Below, piece by piece: positions 1 through 6,028 of a stretch of 10,764 nt of DNA. The stretch's first letter is position 1. The number at the start of each line of letters is the position of its first letter. This DNA comes from an uncultured Collinsella sp. (GTDB lineage: Bacteria > Actinomycetota > Coriobacteriia > Coriobacteriales > Coriobacteriaceae). Under the pieces are notes generated by a model, which was not told the origin of the DNA, ran no database searches, and was given only the letters and a program-made list of their open reading frames with translations. Position numbers and translations under genes: made by a program. Location of the stretch: the NCBI GenBank assembly GCA_900751695.1, contig CAADSS010000013.1, positions 1 through 10,764 of the forward strand, read 5' to 3'.

Positions 1-280
1 GCGCGTACAGTCGCTTGAGCTTTTGGACTCCCGTCATATTGCCAGCACCGAGTGTCGCGCGGCGGCGCTCAACAATCGGAGCCATTGCCCGATCAAATGC
101 GGCGTTGAAAATCTCTTCTTTGCTCTTAAAGTGATGATAGACAGCACCCTTGGTCATGCCATCGAGGCGGTCGACGATATCTTGAATGCTCGTCCCCTCA
201 TAACCCTGTGCGCAGAATAGCTCCAGCGCCGCGTCGAGAATCTTCGCGACTGTCTCCTCGGGATATTTATTACGCCCCAT
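1..280 (-). CDS. TetR/AcrR-family transcriptional repressor, N-terminal part (cut by window edge)
   Basis: Only the first 93 codons are in the window; the ligand-binding C-terminal domain lies beyond position 1. The translation begins MGRNKYPEETVAKILDAAL and continues through a typical TetR helix-turn-helix. The recognition region around residues 32-58 reads GTSIQDIVDRL, then GMTKGAVYHHFKSKEEIF, the family's usual DNA-contact helix ending in YHHFKSKEE. Such proteins bind palindromic operators as dimers and let go when a small molecule binds. The ATG at 280 sits 7 nt after a weak GGATGG ribosome site, which lies inside an inverted repeat (288-341). The gene follows the P-II gene on the same strand after 74 bp. 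The neighbourhood recalls AmtR, the TetR-family nitrogen regulator of Corynebacterium that controls amtB and glnK, but the DNA-binding part alone does not identify the regulon. Confidence 0.9.
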   Translation of the reverse strand, partial: MGRNKYPEETVAKILDAALELFCAQGYEGTSIQDIVDRLDGMTKGAVYHHFKSKEEIFNAAFDRAMAPIVERRRATLGAGNMTGVQKLKRLYA

Positions 281-287
281 AATCTGT

Positions 288-341
288 CCATCCGCAACGC
301 AAGTCTTGTGCCTCATTGCAGTATTTTAACGTTGCGGATGG
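288..341. promoter_or_regulatory. 12-bp perfect inverted repeat in front of the TetR gene
   Basis: CCATCCGCAACG at 288-299 is perfectly complementary in inverted orientation to 330-341, with a 30-bp spacer. On the minus strand the element lies between the P-II stop codon and the TetR start. Its second arm contains the only Shine-Dalgarno-like sequence of the repressor gene. It could be an autoregulatory operator, a hairpin that hides the ribosome site, or a 3' end structure of the P-II transcript. It has no T-run, so it is not a standard intrinsic terminator. Confidence 0.55.
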
Positions 342-354
342 CAGGCGGTCGATT

Positions 355-693
355 CTACACCGCGGCGGGGCCGTGTTCGCCGGTACGGATGCGGATGACT
401 TCCTCGACCGGCTCGACCCAGATCTTGCCATCGCCGACGGCTCCGGTGCGAGCGGCGTTGCAGATGATGTCGACAATGCCATCGACGTGCTCATCGGCGC
501 AGATAAGGGTGAACTGCACCTTAGGGATCGTGTTGACAAGCAACTCGTTGCCGCGCACGTATTCCTTCCAGCCATGCTGAGCGCCGCAGCCCTGCACCTG
601 GTTGATGGTCATACCACGAACATCAGCAGCAAACAGCGCGTCTTTGAGAACCTCAAGCTTCTCGGCACGAACGACCGCCGTAATTTTCTTCAT
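355..693 (-). CDS. glnK: P-II nitrogen regulatory protein (GlnK/GlnB type)
   Basis: The protein has 112 residues, the exact usual P-II length. It starts MKKITAVVRAEKLE and carries the family signatures: GMTINQVQGCG (27-37), the T-loop (about 37-55), PKVQ, ARTGAVGDGKIWV with the ATP-contacting Lys90, and the C-terminal IRIRTGEHG. P-II trimers bind ATP, ADP and 2-oxoglutarate and report nitrogen and energy state; GlnK members plug the AmtB channel through the T-loop. The gene lies downstream of amt on the same strand, the usual amtB-glnK order, hence the symbol. In the T-loop, residue 51 is Leu where E. coli GlnB and GlnK have the uridylylated Tyr51; the nearest Tyr is residue 45. Classic GlnD uridylylation is therefore unlikely. 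A GAGAGG ribosome site precedes the ATG at 693. The amt-glnK gap of about 210 bp is unusually large and holds a palindromic element. Confidence 0.95.
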   Translation of the reverse strand: MKKITAVVRAEKLEVLKDALFAADVRGMTINQVQGCGAQHGWKEYVRGNELLVNTIPKVQFTLICADEHVDGIVDIICNAARTGAVGDGKIWVEPVEEVIRIRTGEHGPAAV

Positions 694-743
694 AGTGAAT
701 TCCTCTCTTTAATAAAGAAATGAATTGTCCTTCACATGGCACG

Positions 744-906
744 GGTTTCCCAGGTGCCGCAAACCAACCTCAGAAATCAAAAAGTTCAACTGACTGGTCT
801 TAGCAGGTTTCCCAAGTGCCGCAGATTGCCGTGAAAGAGGAGCGAAGCGTACTTAAGTACGTGAGCGACGATTGAACGGCAAGGTGCGGTGCTTGGGGAA
901 GCTGCT
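744..906. repeat. REP-like palindromic element between amt and the P-II gene
   Basis: Arms at 802-823 and 885-906 are inverted copies matching at 18 of 22 positions. Inside them lies a perfect 7-bp pair (TTGCCGT 826-832 with 876-882), and at the centre a perfect 14-bp palindrome CGTACTTAAGTACG (848-861). The whole can fold as a roughly 105-nt nested hairpin on either strand. A further partial copy of the left arm, GGTTTCCCAGGTGCCGCA, sits at 744-761; it repeats 806-823 with one mismatch. The outer arm reaches the amt stop codon (905-907). The nested symmetry and the extra partial copy suggest a multi-copy genomic element, but only this window is visible. In an amt-glnK mRNA it could affect stability or reduce read-through. 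Confidence 0.65.
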
Positions 907-2182
907 AATCAAGTCCGGAGAACGAGGGATAAGCGCTCTCGCCGTGCTGACTCGCATCCAGGCCCAGCGCCTCGTCGGCCTCGTCCACGCGCAGGCTGCC
1001 GTGGAACAGCGCCTTGACCACCGCGGCGATCACCAAGTCGAGCACCAGTACAATAGCGACCGTCACCACAATGCCCAAAATCTGCGAGATGAGCAGCGAG
1101 ACATCGCCCGTGTAGAACAGGCCGCCCTTACCGGTCCACGAGAGCTCCGGCACGCAGAACAGCCCCGTGAGCACGCCGCCCAGGATGCCACCGATGCCGT
1201 GGCAGCCAAACGCGTCGAGCGCATCGTCGTAGCCAAATTTGGTCTTAAGATGGCTGATGGCCAGGTAGCAGACGGGAGATACGATCAGGCCCATGACCAG
1301 CGCCGCCCACGGCTCGACAAAGCCCGCGCCCGGCGTGACCACCACAAGGCCCGCAACCAGACCGGTGCTGGCGCCCACCAGCGTGGGTCGACCGGTGTGC
1401 ACGCGCTCGACGGCAAGCCACGAGACCATGCCCGCCGCGCTGGCCGTCACGGTATTGAGGATGGCAAGTGCCGCCACGGCGTCGGCCTTGAACTCGCTGC
1501 CGCCGTTAAAGCCAAACCAGCCAAACCAAAGCAGGCCGGCTCCCAGCGCCACAAACGGCACGTTATGCGGACGGTAGCTCACCATGCCAAAGCCGCGACG
1601 ACGGCCGAGCATTAAGCAGAGAATCAAGCCCGTAAGACCAGACGAGATGTGCACCACGTCGCCGCCGGCAAAGTCGAGCGCGCCGATGATATCGCCGATA
1701 AAGGAGCCCTCGCCGCCCCAAACCATGTGAGCAAGCGGCGCATAGACCACGAGCAGCCAAATGCCCAGGAAGGCCGTCGTGGCACCGAACTTAACGCGGC
1801 CGGCCAGGCTGCCCGTGACGATAGCAGCCGTGATCATGGCAAATGCCATCTGGAAGGCGATGTTGATGATCTGAGGGTAGACGACACCGTCCGCAGCATT
1901 GCCCTCGGCCGCCTGCAGCACCTGGTTGAGCACCGGCAGGCACAGCAGCTGGTCAAGGCCTCCAATAAACGGACTCGAACCGTCGCCGCCATAGGCCAGA
2001 GACCAGCCGGCAACAATCCACAGCACACCAACCAGACCAATGGCGCCAAAGCACATGAGCATGGTGTTGATGACATTTTTGCGCCTGGACAGGCCGCCAT
2101 AGAAAAACGCCAGACCCGGTGTCATTAAAAACACGAGCATGGTGCAGATGAGCATAAACGTTGTCGATCCCGTATCGTACAT
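905..2182 (-). CDS. amt: Ammonium transporter (Amt/AmtB family)
   Basis: The 425-residue polytopic membrane protein conducts ammonium into the cell. It has the Amt signature LDFAGGDVVHISSG (residues 169-182), including the pore His178, and the second pore His328 in DAFGCHGIGG. LWFGWFGFNGGS (218-229) and MVWGGEG are also typical. About eleven hydrophobic segments fill residues 5-395, and the C-terminal tail RVDEADEALGLD followed by SQHGESAYPS is the conserved cytoplasmic segment that P-II proteins contact. I place the start at 2182 because AAGGGAG (2188-2194) stands 5 nt upstream and the protein then begins right before the first membrane helix; an in-frame ATG at 2239 would add 19 non-conserved polar residues and lacks a ribosome site. 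The P-II gene lies downstream on the same strand. I see no clear sigma-70 promoter upstream. Confidence 0.96.
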   Translation of the reverse strand: MYDTGSTTFMLICTMLVFLMTPGLAFFYGGLSRRKNVINTMLMCFGAIGLVGVLWIVAGWSLAYGGDGSSPFIGGLDQLLCLPVLNQVLQAAEGNAADGVVYPQIINIAFQMAFAMITAAIVTGSLAGRVKFGATTAFLGIWLLVVYAPLAHMVWGGEGSFIGDIIGALDFAGGDVVHISSGLTGLILCLMLGRRRGFGMVSYRPHNVPFVALGAGLLWFGWFGFNGGSEFKADAVAALAILNTVTASAAGMVSWLAVERVHTGRPTLVGASTGLVAGLVVVTPGAGFVEPWAALVMGLIVSPVCYLAISHLKTKFGYDDALDAFGCHGIGGILGGVLTGLFCVPELSWTGKGGLFYTGDVSLLISQILGIVVTVAIVLVLDLVIAAVVKALFHGSLRVDEADEALGLDASQHGESAYPSFSGLD

Positions 2183-2187
2183 TCGCT

Positions 2188-2194
2188 CTCCCTT
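2188..2194 (-). promoter_or_regulatory. Ribosome binding site that fixes the amt start
   Basis: The minus strand reads AAGGGAG here, 5 nt before the ATG at 2182. It supports that start over the upstream in-frame ATG at 2239. Confidence 0.75.
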
Positions 2195-2239
2195 GGTCGC
2201 ATGAACGTTGTCGGCGCCCATAATGCGGCCGAGGGGCAA

Positions 2240-2321
2240 CTGGTGTAGACCAGATACGGCGTTGTTAAACGCGGCGTTGTCGAATGGAAACGGCGCCGCA
2301 ATCTTGGAAACGGCGCGGCAA
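2240..2321. repeat. Upstream region of amt: small dyad and a 20-bp-period direct repeat
   Basis: The gap between amt and the CmpB-family gene (2183-2380) contains CTGGT-GTAG-ACCAG at 2240-2253, a 5-bp dyad. It also contains two copies of TGGAAACGGCGCCGCAA (2285-2301 and 2305-2321) that differ at one base and are offset by 20 bp. The copies are about two helical turns apart, so they could be paired regulator sites for amt, or simply a short duplication. No convincing promoter or terminator was recognised in the rest of the gap. Confidence 0.4.
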
Positions 2322-2380
2322 CGGACGCGAAACGAACGGGAAATACGCGAGCAAGGAAGCCGTGAGCGCGCCCGTCCCGG

Positions 2381-3400
2381 CTAGTGGCGGAACAGCTCGC
2401 GGGCTCGGTCGCGGAGATTAGTTGCTCGAATGACGCCTTCGTAGCGATTGATGCGCAGACGCGGGAAGGCGTTAAAGAAGCGTAGGTCGCGGCGGCTGAG
2501 CGACACGCTTGGCACCGGACGGCTCATGCGCTTGCCGGCAAGGCGACGACTGAGCGACGGACGCGGCATGTTCGGCGCGGCATCGGCCACGCGGCGGGCG
2601 GCAAGCGCCAGGCCGCGAGCACCATCCGCGATAAACGTCGGCATCGAAGCCTTCTCGCGCAGGGCATCGAGCGCGGCGTCACCCAGCTCGGCCAGCCACG
2701 CGTTAACGGCACGGCTACGGATGTGCGTCTGTGCCACCGAGTCAATCGTAGAATCGGGAATACGTTCGAGCATTGAGTCCGAGGCATCGGCAAGCGACTC
2801 ATTGATGCGGTCGGCAAGGTCGGCCCGGACGCGCTCCAGCTGATCGGACAGACGCCGCCAGCTCGCCAGCGAGCACAACGCGTCGACCATCATCGCGACC
2901 GCGACGATAAAGGCGGACAGCCGCACAATCAGCACCGGCAGATGACCAAGCAGCCCCAGCAATGCCGGCTCCACTAAACGGCAAATGCACAGCGCACCCA
3001 GGCCAAACGCGCATGCCCAGTACAGGCAGATGCGTCCGTGCAAGTTAAACGGCAGGTGCGAGTAATCCCAAAAGCGAGCGCCCGTTGTTTTTTCCAACAG
3101 CACGCCTACGCTGTACTCAATCACGCTGCATACGAGCGCTGCAGCGACAAACTGGCTCGACGCGTCAGGAATTCCGCGCAACAGCAGCCAGCAGGCAATG
3201 CCGCCCGCGCCATAGATGGGGCAACACGGTCCCAGCAAAAAGCCGCTGTTGGCAAAGCGTCCGTGGTTGAGCATGGCGCAGACCGTCGATTCCCATGCCC
3301 AGCCGCAAAACCCGTAGAAGGCGAACGAGAGCACCAGTGCCGAAAGCGGACAGGCGGCAAGCGTCGCGCCGTCAAATGCCATGTCGATCGCGGTCCCCAC
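2381..3400 (-). CDS. Membrane protein of the putative ABC-transporter type IV family (ABC_trans_CmpB), with helical C-terminal extension
   Basis: The 339-residue protein has an N-terminal membrane domain of about 175 residues and about five hydrophobic segments (roughly 20-40, 57-77, 83-103, 125-145, 155-175). Hallmarks of the family are FYGFCGWAWES (28-38), GRFANSGFLLGPCCPIYG (47-64), EYSVGVLLEKTTGARFWDYS (95-114) and NLHGRICL (119-126). Despite the family name its biochemical role is not established; no ATPase or binding protein is nearby. Residues 180-339 form a charged, mostly helical and very basic cytoplasmic tail rich in Arg and Ala. The GTG at 3400 is chosen because GAGGAGAGGG lies just upstream; the HD gene ends 3 nt before it, so the two are surely cotranscribed. 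An internal ATG seven codons in is possible. Confidence 0.82.
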   Translation of the reverse strand: MGTAIDMAFDGATLAACPLSALVLSFAFYGFCGWAWESTVCAMLNHGRFANSGFLLGPCCPIYGAGGIACWLLLRGIPDASSQFVAAALVCSVIEYSVGVLLEKTTGARFWDYSHLPFNLHGRICLYWACAFGLGALCICRLVEPALLGLLGHLPVLIVRLSAFIVAVAMMVDALCSLASWRRLSDQLERVRADLADRINESLADASDSMLERIPDSTIDSVAQTHIRSRAVNAWLAELGDAALDALREKASMPTFIADGARGLALAARRVADAAPNMPRPSLSRRLAGKRMSRPVPSVSLSRRDLRFFNAFPRLRINRYEGVIRATNLRDRARELFRH

Positions 3401-3403
3401 CGT

Positions 3404-3961
3404 CTACCCTCTCCTCTTTTCACTCGAATCTTTGCTCGAGCCGTCGCTCGAGCCCTCGCTCAAATCGTTCGCGTCGTCTTTGCGCGGCAGGCGGCCGGCG
3501 ACCGTCTCGCGCAGAGCACACCATTTATCCGCCAGGCACACAATCCAAGCCTCACGACACGTCGGCGGCACCGGCACCAGCGGAAACATATGCCGCACGA
3601 TAATATTCCGTTCGCGCGACGTCAGCTCAAAATCTTCCTCCGCGCGCGCTAGGGCAAAAAACGGGTGGCGAAAGCCATGCAGCCGATGGCTTGGGTCGGG
3701 ATCGTGCCAATCGTAGAGAAAGTAATCGTGTAACAAGGCTCCGCGCAGCAGCGAGGCACGGTCGATCGAAACACCGACGCGGCCCAGGCGCTCGGCAAAG
3801 GACAGGCTCGTCCGCGCTACCGAAGTCACATGTGCATAGACCGTCACGTCGCCATGCTGGATAAACTCGCGCGTCAGGTCCAAGCGGCCCGCCTGGGCGA
3901 GCTGGCGGGCGGCATCGTCGACCTCGTGCGCGATTTTCTCGGCACGAACGGCATCGGACAT
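3404..3961 (-). CDS. HD-domain protein (putative metal-dependent phosphohydrolase)
   Basis: The 185-residue soluble protein shows an HD-superfamily pattern: His44 (VYAHVTSV), the His78-Asp79 pair (RGALLHDYFLYDWHD), further histidines at 99 (GFRHPFF) and 124 (IVRHMFPL), and Asp145 in CLADKWCALRE. These residues would bind one or two metal ions. HD enzymes cleave phosphate esters of nucleotides or other small molecules; the substrate cannot be read from the sequence. The ATG at 3961 is preceded by AAGGAGG at 4 nt, so the longer frame from 4006 is not used. The last ~18 residues are a Ser/Asp/Gly-rich low-complexity tail from a 12-bp tandem repeat. The gene sits first in a two-gene operon with the CmpB-family membrane protein, which suggests a joint function. 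Confidence 0.85.
   Translation of the reverse strand: MSDAVRAEKIAHEVDDAARQLAQAGRLDLTREFIQHGDVTVYAHVTSVARTSLSFAERLGRVGVSIDRASLLRGALLHDYFLYDWHDPDPSHRLHGFRHPFFALARAEEDFELTSRERNIIVRHMFPLVPVPPTCREAWIVCLADKWCALRETVAGRLPRKDDANDLSEGSSDGSSKDSSEKRRG
3422..3469. repeat. 12-bp tandem repeat (four units) in the HD gene 3' end
   Basis: Units at 3422-3433, 3434-3445, 3446-3457 and 3458-3469 follow the pattern GCTCGAGCC(G/C)TC, with the outer two diverged. The middle two differ at one base. They encode a four-residue periodicity at the C-terminus of the HD protein (EGSS, DGSS, KDSS). Slippage at this repeat could change tail length between strains without breaking the frame. Confidence 0.6.
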
Positions 3962-3965
3962 GCTG

Positions 3966-3972
3966 CCTCCTT
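3966..3972 (-). promoter_or_regulatory. Ribosome binding site that fixes the HD-protein start
   Basis: The minus strand reads AAGGAGG, 4 nt before the ATG at 3961. It is a near-perfect Shine-Dalgarno sequence and rules against the start at 4006. Confidence 0.8.
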
Positions 3973-4009
3973 CCAGCGGCTCACGGCGGCAAGCCACGGC
4001 CTGCACGTA

Positions 4010-4037
4010 TTGAAAAAATCATCATCGAATCTATCAG
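4010..4037 (+). promoter_or_regulatory. Possible promoter for the DXS-like gene
   Basis: TTGAAA at 4010-4015 and TATCAG at 4032-4037 are separated by 16 bp in the AT-richest part of the divergent gap 3962-4188. Transcription would start near 4044 and give a leader of about 145 nt. The match is moderate, and the minus-strand promoter of the HD operon must lie in the same stretch, where I could not pick one hexamer pair with confidence. Confidence 0.35.
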
Positions 4038-4049
4038 TATGGCATCGGA

Positions 4050-4061
4050 CAAAACGTTTTG
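4050..4061. promoter_or_regulatory. Perfect 12-bp palindrome, LacI-family-like operator candidate
   Basis: CAAAACGTTTTG is perfectly symmetric around a central CG. LacI/GalR-family operators typically have this form, an AAACGTTT core with a central CG. It lies just downstream of the candidate promoter at 4010-4037, a usual position for a repressor site, and between the divergently transcribed HD operon and DXS-like gene. No LacI-type gene is in the window. Confidence 0.4.
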
Positions 4062-4188
4062 CCCCACCAGTTGGCGAATTACCGCGCCGCCGTCACATAT
4101 CAAACGCCAAAATGTGCGAGACTGTCTTGTGCAATTGTGTCGGCCGAGGGAGCGCCGGCACTCGATTCGCATGGAGTAACCCACAACG

Positions 4189-5970
4189 ATGCTGCTTACG
4201 CAAACGACAACGCCCGAGGACGTCAAGGCTCTTAATCGTGCCGAGCTCCCGCAGCTCTGCGACGAGATTCGCCACGCCATCCTCGAAAGCTCCGCCGCCG
4301 TCGGCGGGCACGTTGCCCCCAACCTGGGCGTCGTTGAGCTTACGGTCGCGCTCCATCGCGTGTTTAACTCCCCTGTCGACAAGATTCTCTTTGACGTTTC
4401 GCACCAGACCTACGCCCACAAGGCGCTGACTGGGCGCGCGTACACTTATATCGATCCGAAGCGCTTTGGCGAGGCCTCTGGCTTTGCCAATCCCGACGAG
4501 TCCGAGCACGACCTGTTCGCCATGGGCCATACCTCCACGTCGGTGAGCCTGGGCTGCGGCCTGGCGCACGCTCGTGACCTGGCGGGCGATGCGTACAACG
4601 TCATCACCATCATTGGCGACGGCTCGCTTTCGGGCGGCCTGGCGTTTGAGGGCTTCAACAATGCCGCCGAACTCGACAGCAACCTGATCATCATCGTCAA
4701 CGATAACGACCAGTCCATCGCCGAGAACCACGGTGGCCTCTATCGCAATCTGGCCGAGCTGCGCGCCAGCAACGGCACCTGTGAGCGCAACGTTTTCCGC
4801 GCGATGGGACTCGACTACCGTTATTTGGACGCCGGCAACGACGTGTTGGCCCTAGTCGACGCGCTGCAGGAACTGCGCAATATCGATCATCCCATCGTGC
4901 TGCACGTCTCCACCGCCAAGGGCAAGGGCTTTGAGCCAGCCCAAAACGACCCCGAGCGCTGGCACCACGTGGGTCCGTTTGACATGGCGACCGGGCGCAA
5001 GCTCTGCCCGGGCCATCCGAGCGAGCCTGCGCCGCGCACCTACGCCGACATTACGGGCGAGGCGCTCAGCGCCGCCATCGAGCGCGATCCGCAGGTCGTG
5101 GGCATCACGGCCGCCACACCCTACATCATGGGCTTTACACCCGAGCTTCGCGCCGCCGCCGGCAAACAGTTCGTCGATGTGGGCATTGCCGAGGAGCACG
5201 CCGTGACCTTTGCCACCGCGCTTGCGCGCTCGGGCGCCAAGCCAGTCTTTGGTGTGTACGGCACGTTTTTGCAGCGCGCCTACGACGAGCTGTGGCACGA
5301 CCTGTGCCTCAACGACGCCCCCGCAACCATTTTGGTGTTTGGTGCGTCAATCTTTGGCACCACGTCCGAGACGCACCTTTCGTTCTTTGATATTTCCATG
5401 CTGGGCGGTCTTCCCAACATGCACTACTTGGCGCCGGCCTGCATGGAGGAATATCTGTCCATGCTGAGCTGGTCGCTCGACCACCGCGAGCATCCCGTGG
5501 CAATCCGCGTACCGGGCATCGGCCTGGTAAGCCGCCCCGACCTTGCGCCCGCCGAAGACACCGACTACAGCGCCGTTCGCTACAACGTGGTGCGTCAGGG
5601 CCGCGACGTTGCCGTGCTCGCGCTTGGCGATTTCTTTGAGCTGGGTGAGCGCGTGGCAAACCGCTTGGCCGCCGAGTACGGTATCGAGGCCACGCTCGTC
5701 AACCCTCGCTTTGCAGCCGAGCTCGACCGCAAGTTCCTCGACAGCCTTGTCGCCGAGCATCGCGTTGTCGTCACCCTCGAGGACGGCATCTTGGACGGCG
5801 GCTGGGGCGAGCGCGTGGCGTGCTACCTGGCCTGCACGCCCGTGCGCACGCGCACCTTCGGCATCGCCAAGGGCTTCCCCGACCGCTACGACCCCAACGA
5901 ACTGCTCGCGCAGAACGGCATGACGGTCGAGAACATGGCCGCCGAAGCCGCAAGACTACTCAACGAGTAA
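4189..5970 (+). CDS. DXS-like thiamin-diphosphate enzyme (1-deoxyxylulose-5-phosphate synthase homologue of uncertain reaction)
   Basis: The 593-residue protein aligns along its whole length with DXS, which joins pyruvate and glyceraldehyde 3-phosphate (E. coli enzyme 620 residues). Residues 41-47 HVAPNLG, 70-77 VSHQTYAH, the ThDP/Mg motif GDGSLSGG (143-150) through NDND (171-174), catalytic Glu335 in AEEHAVTF, Tyr357 and Arg363 in YGTFLQRAYD, and His396 correspond to E. coli His49, His80, Glu370, Tyr392, Arg398 and His431. However, the residues at E. coli Arg420, Asp427 and Arg478 are Gly385, Thr392 and Gly443 here; the two arginines bind the glyceraldehyde-3-phosphate phosphate in DXS. The stretch between Glu335 and Gly443 aligns without gaps, so the losses are not alignment artefacts. 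I infer a ThDP-dependent lyase or synthase with another acceptor. GGAG (4173-4176) lies 12 nt before the ATG, slightly far. The gene appears monocistronic, with its own terminator. Confidence 0.85.
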   Translation: MLLTQTTTPEDVKALNRAELPQLCDEIRHAILESSAAVGGHVAPNLGVVELTVALHRVFNSPVDKILFDVSHQTYAHKALTGRAYTYIDPKRFGEASGFANPDESEHDLFAMGHTSTSVSLGCGLAHARDLAGDAYNVITIIGDGSLSGGLAFEGFNNAAELDSNLIIIVNDNDQSIAENHGGLYRNLAELRASNGTCERNVFRAMGLDYRYLDAGNDVLALVDALQELRNIDHPIVLHVSTAKGKGFEPAQNDPERWHHVGPFDMATGRKLCPGHPSEPAPRTYADITGEALSAAIERDPQVVGITAATPYIMGFTPELRAAAGKQFVDVGIAEEHAVTFATALARSGAKPVFGVYGTFLQRAYDELWHDLCLNDAPATILVFGASIFGTTSETHLSFFDISMLGGLPNMHYLAPACMEEYLSMLSWSLDHREHPVAIRVPGIGLVSRPDLAPAEDTDYSAVRYNVVRQGRDVAVLALGDFFELGERVANRLAAEYGIEATLVNPRFAAELDRKFLDSLVAEHRVVVTLEDGILDGGWGERVACYLACTPVRTRTFGIAKGFPDRYDPNELLAQNGMTVENMAAEAARLLNE

Positions 5971-5971
5971 G

Positions 5972-6016
5972 AAAACCTCCGCAAGGAAAGCACCCCCCTG
6001 CGGAGGTTTTTGTTTT
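5972..6016 (+). terminator. Intrinsic terminator after the DXS-like gene
   Basis: AAAACCTCCGCA (5972-5983) pairs perfectly with TGCGGAGGTTTT (5999-6010) around a 15-nt loop, followed by a T-rich tract to 6016. It begins one base after the stop codon. The A-tract on the left arm would let it also act from the other strand. Confidence 0.92.
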
Positions 6017-6028
6017 CGCGACGCGATT

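Noticed and set aside
872..1615. Long open frame opposite to amt as a gene
   Set aside because: It lies antisense to a well-supported transporter gene. Its product is rich in His, Arg, Ala and Gln with no recognisable domain, typical of an open frame that arises from high GC codon use.
2183..2239. Upstream start of amt at 2239
   Set aside because: The extra 19 residues are polar and not part of Amt proteins, and the strong ribosome site belongs to the ATG at 2182.
2183..2380. AmtR-type or GlnR-type binding box upstream of amt
   Set aside because: I saw no convincing match to the ATAG-based AmtR pattern or to other known nitrogen-regulator sites, so none is annotated.
4171..4179. Minimal upstream open frame ATG GAG TAA before the DXS-like gene
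   Set aside because: It overlaps the only GGAG ribosome site of the main gene and has no ribosome site of its own. It is most likely accidental.
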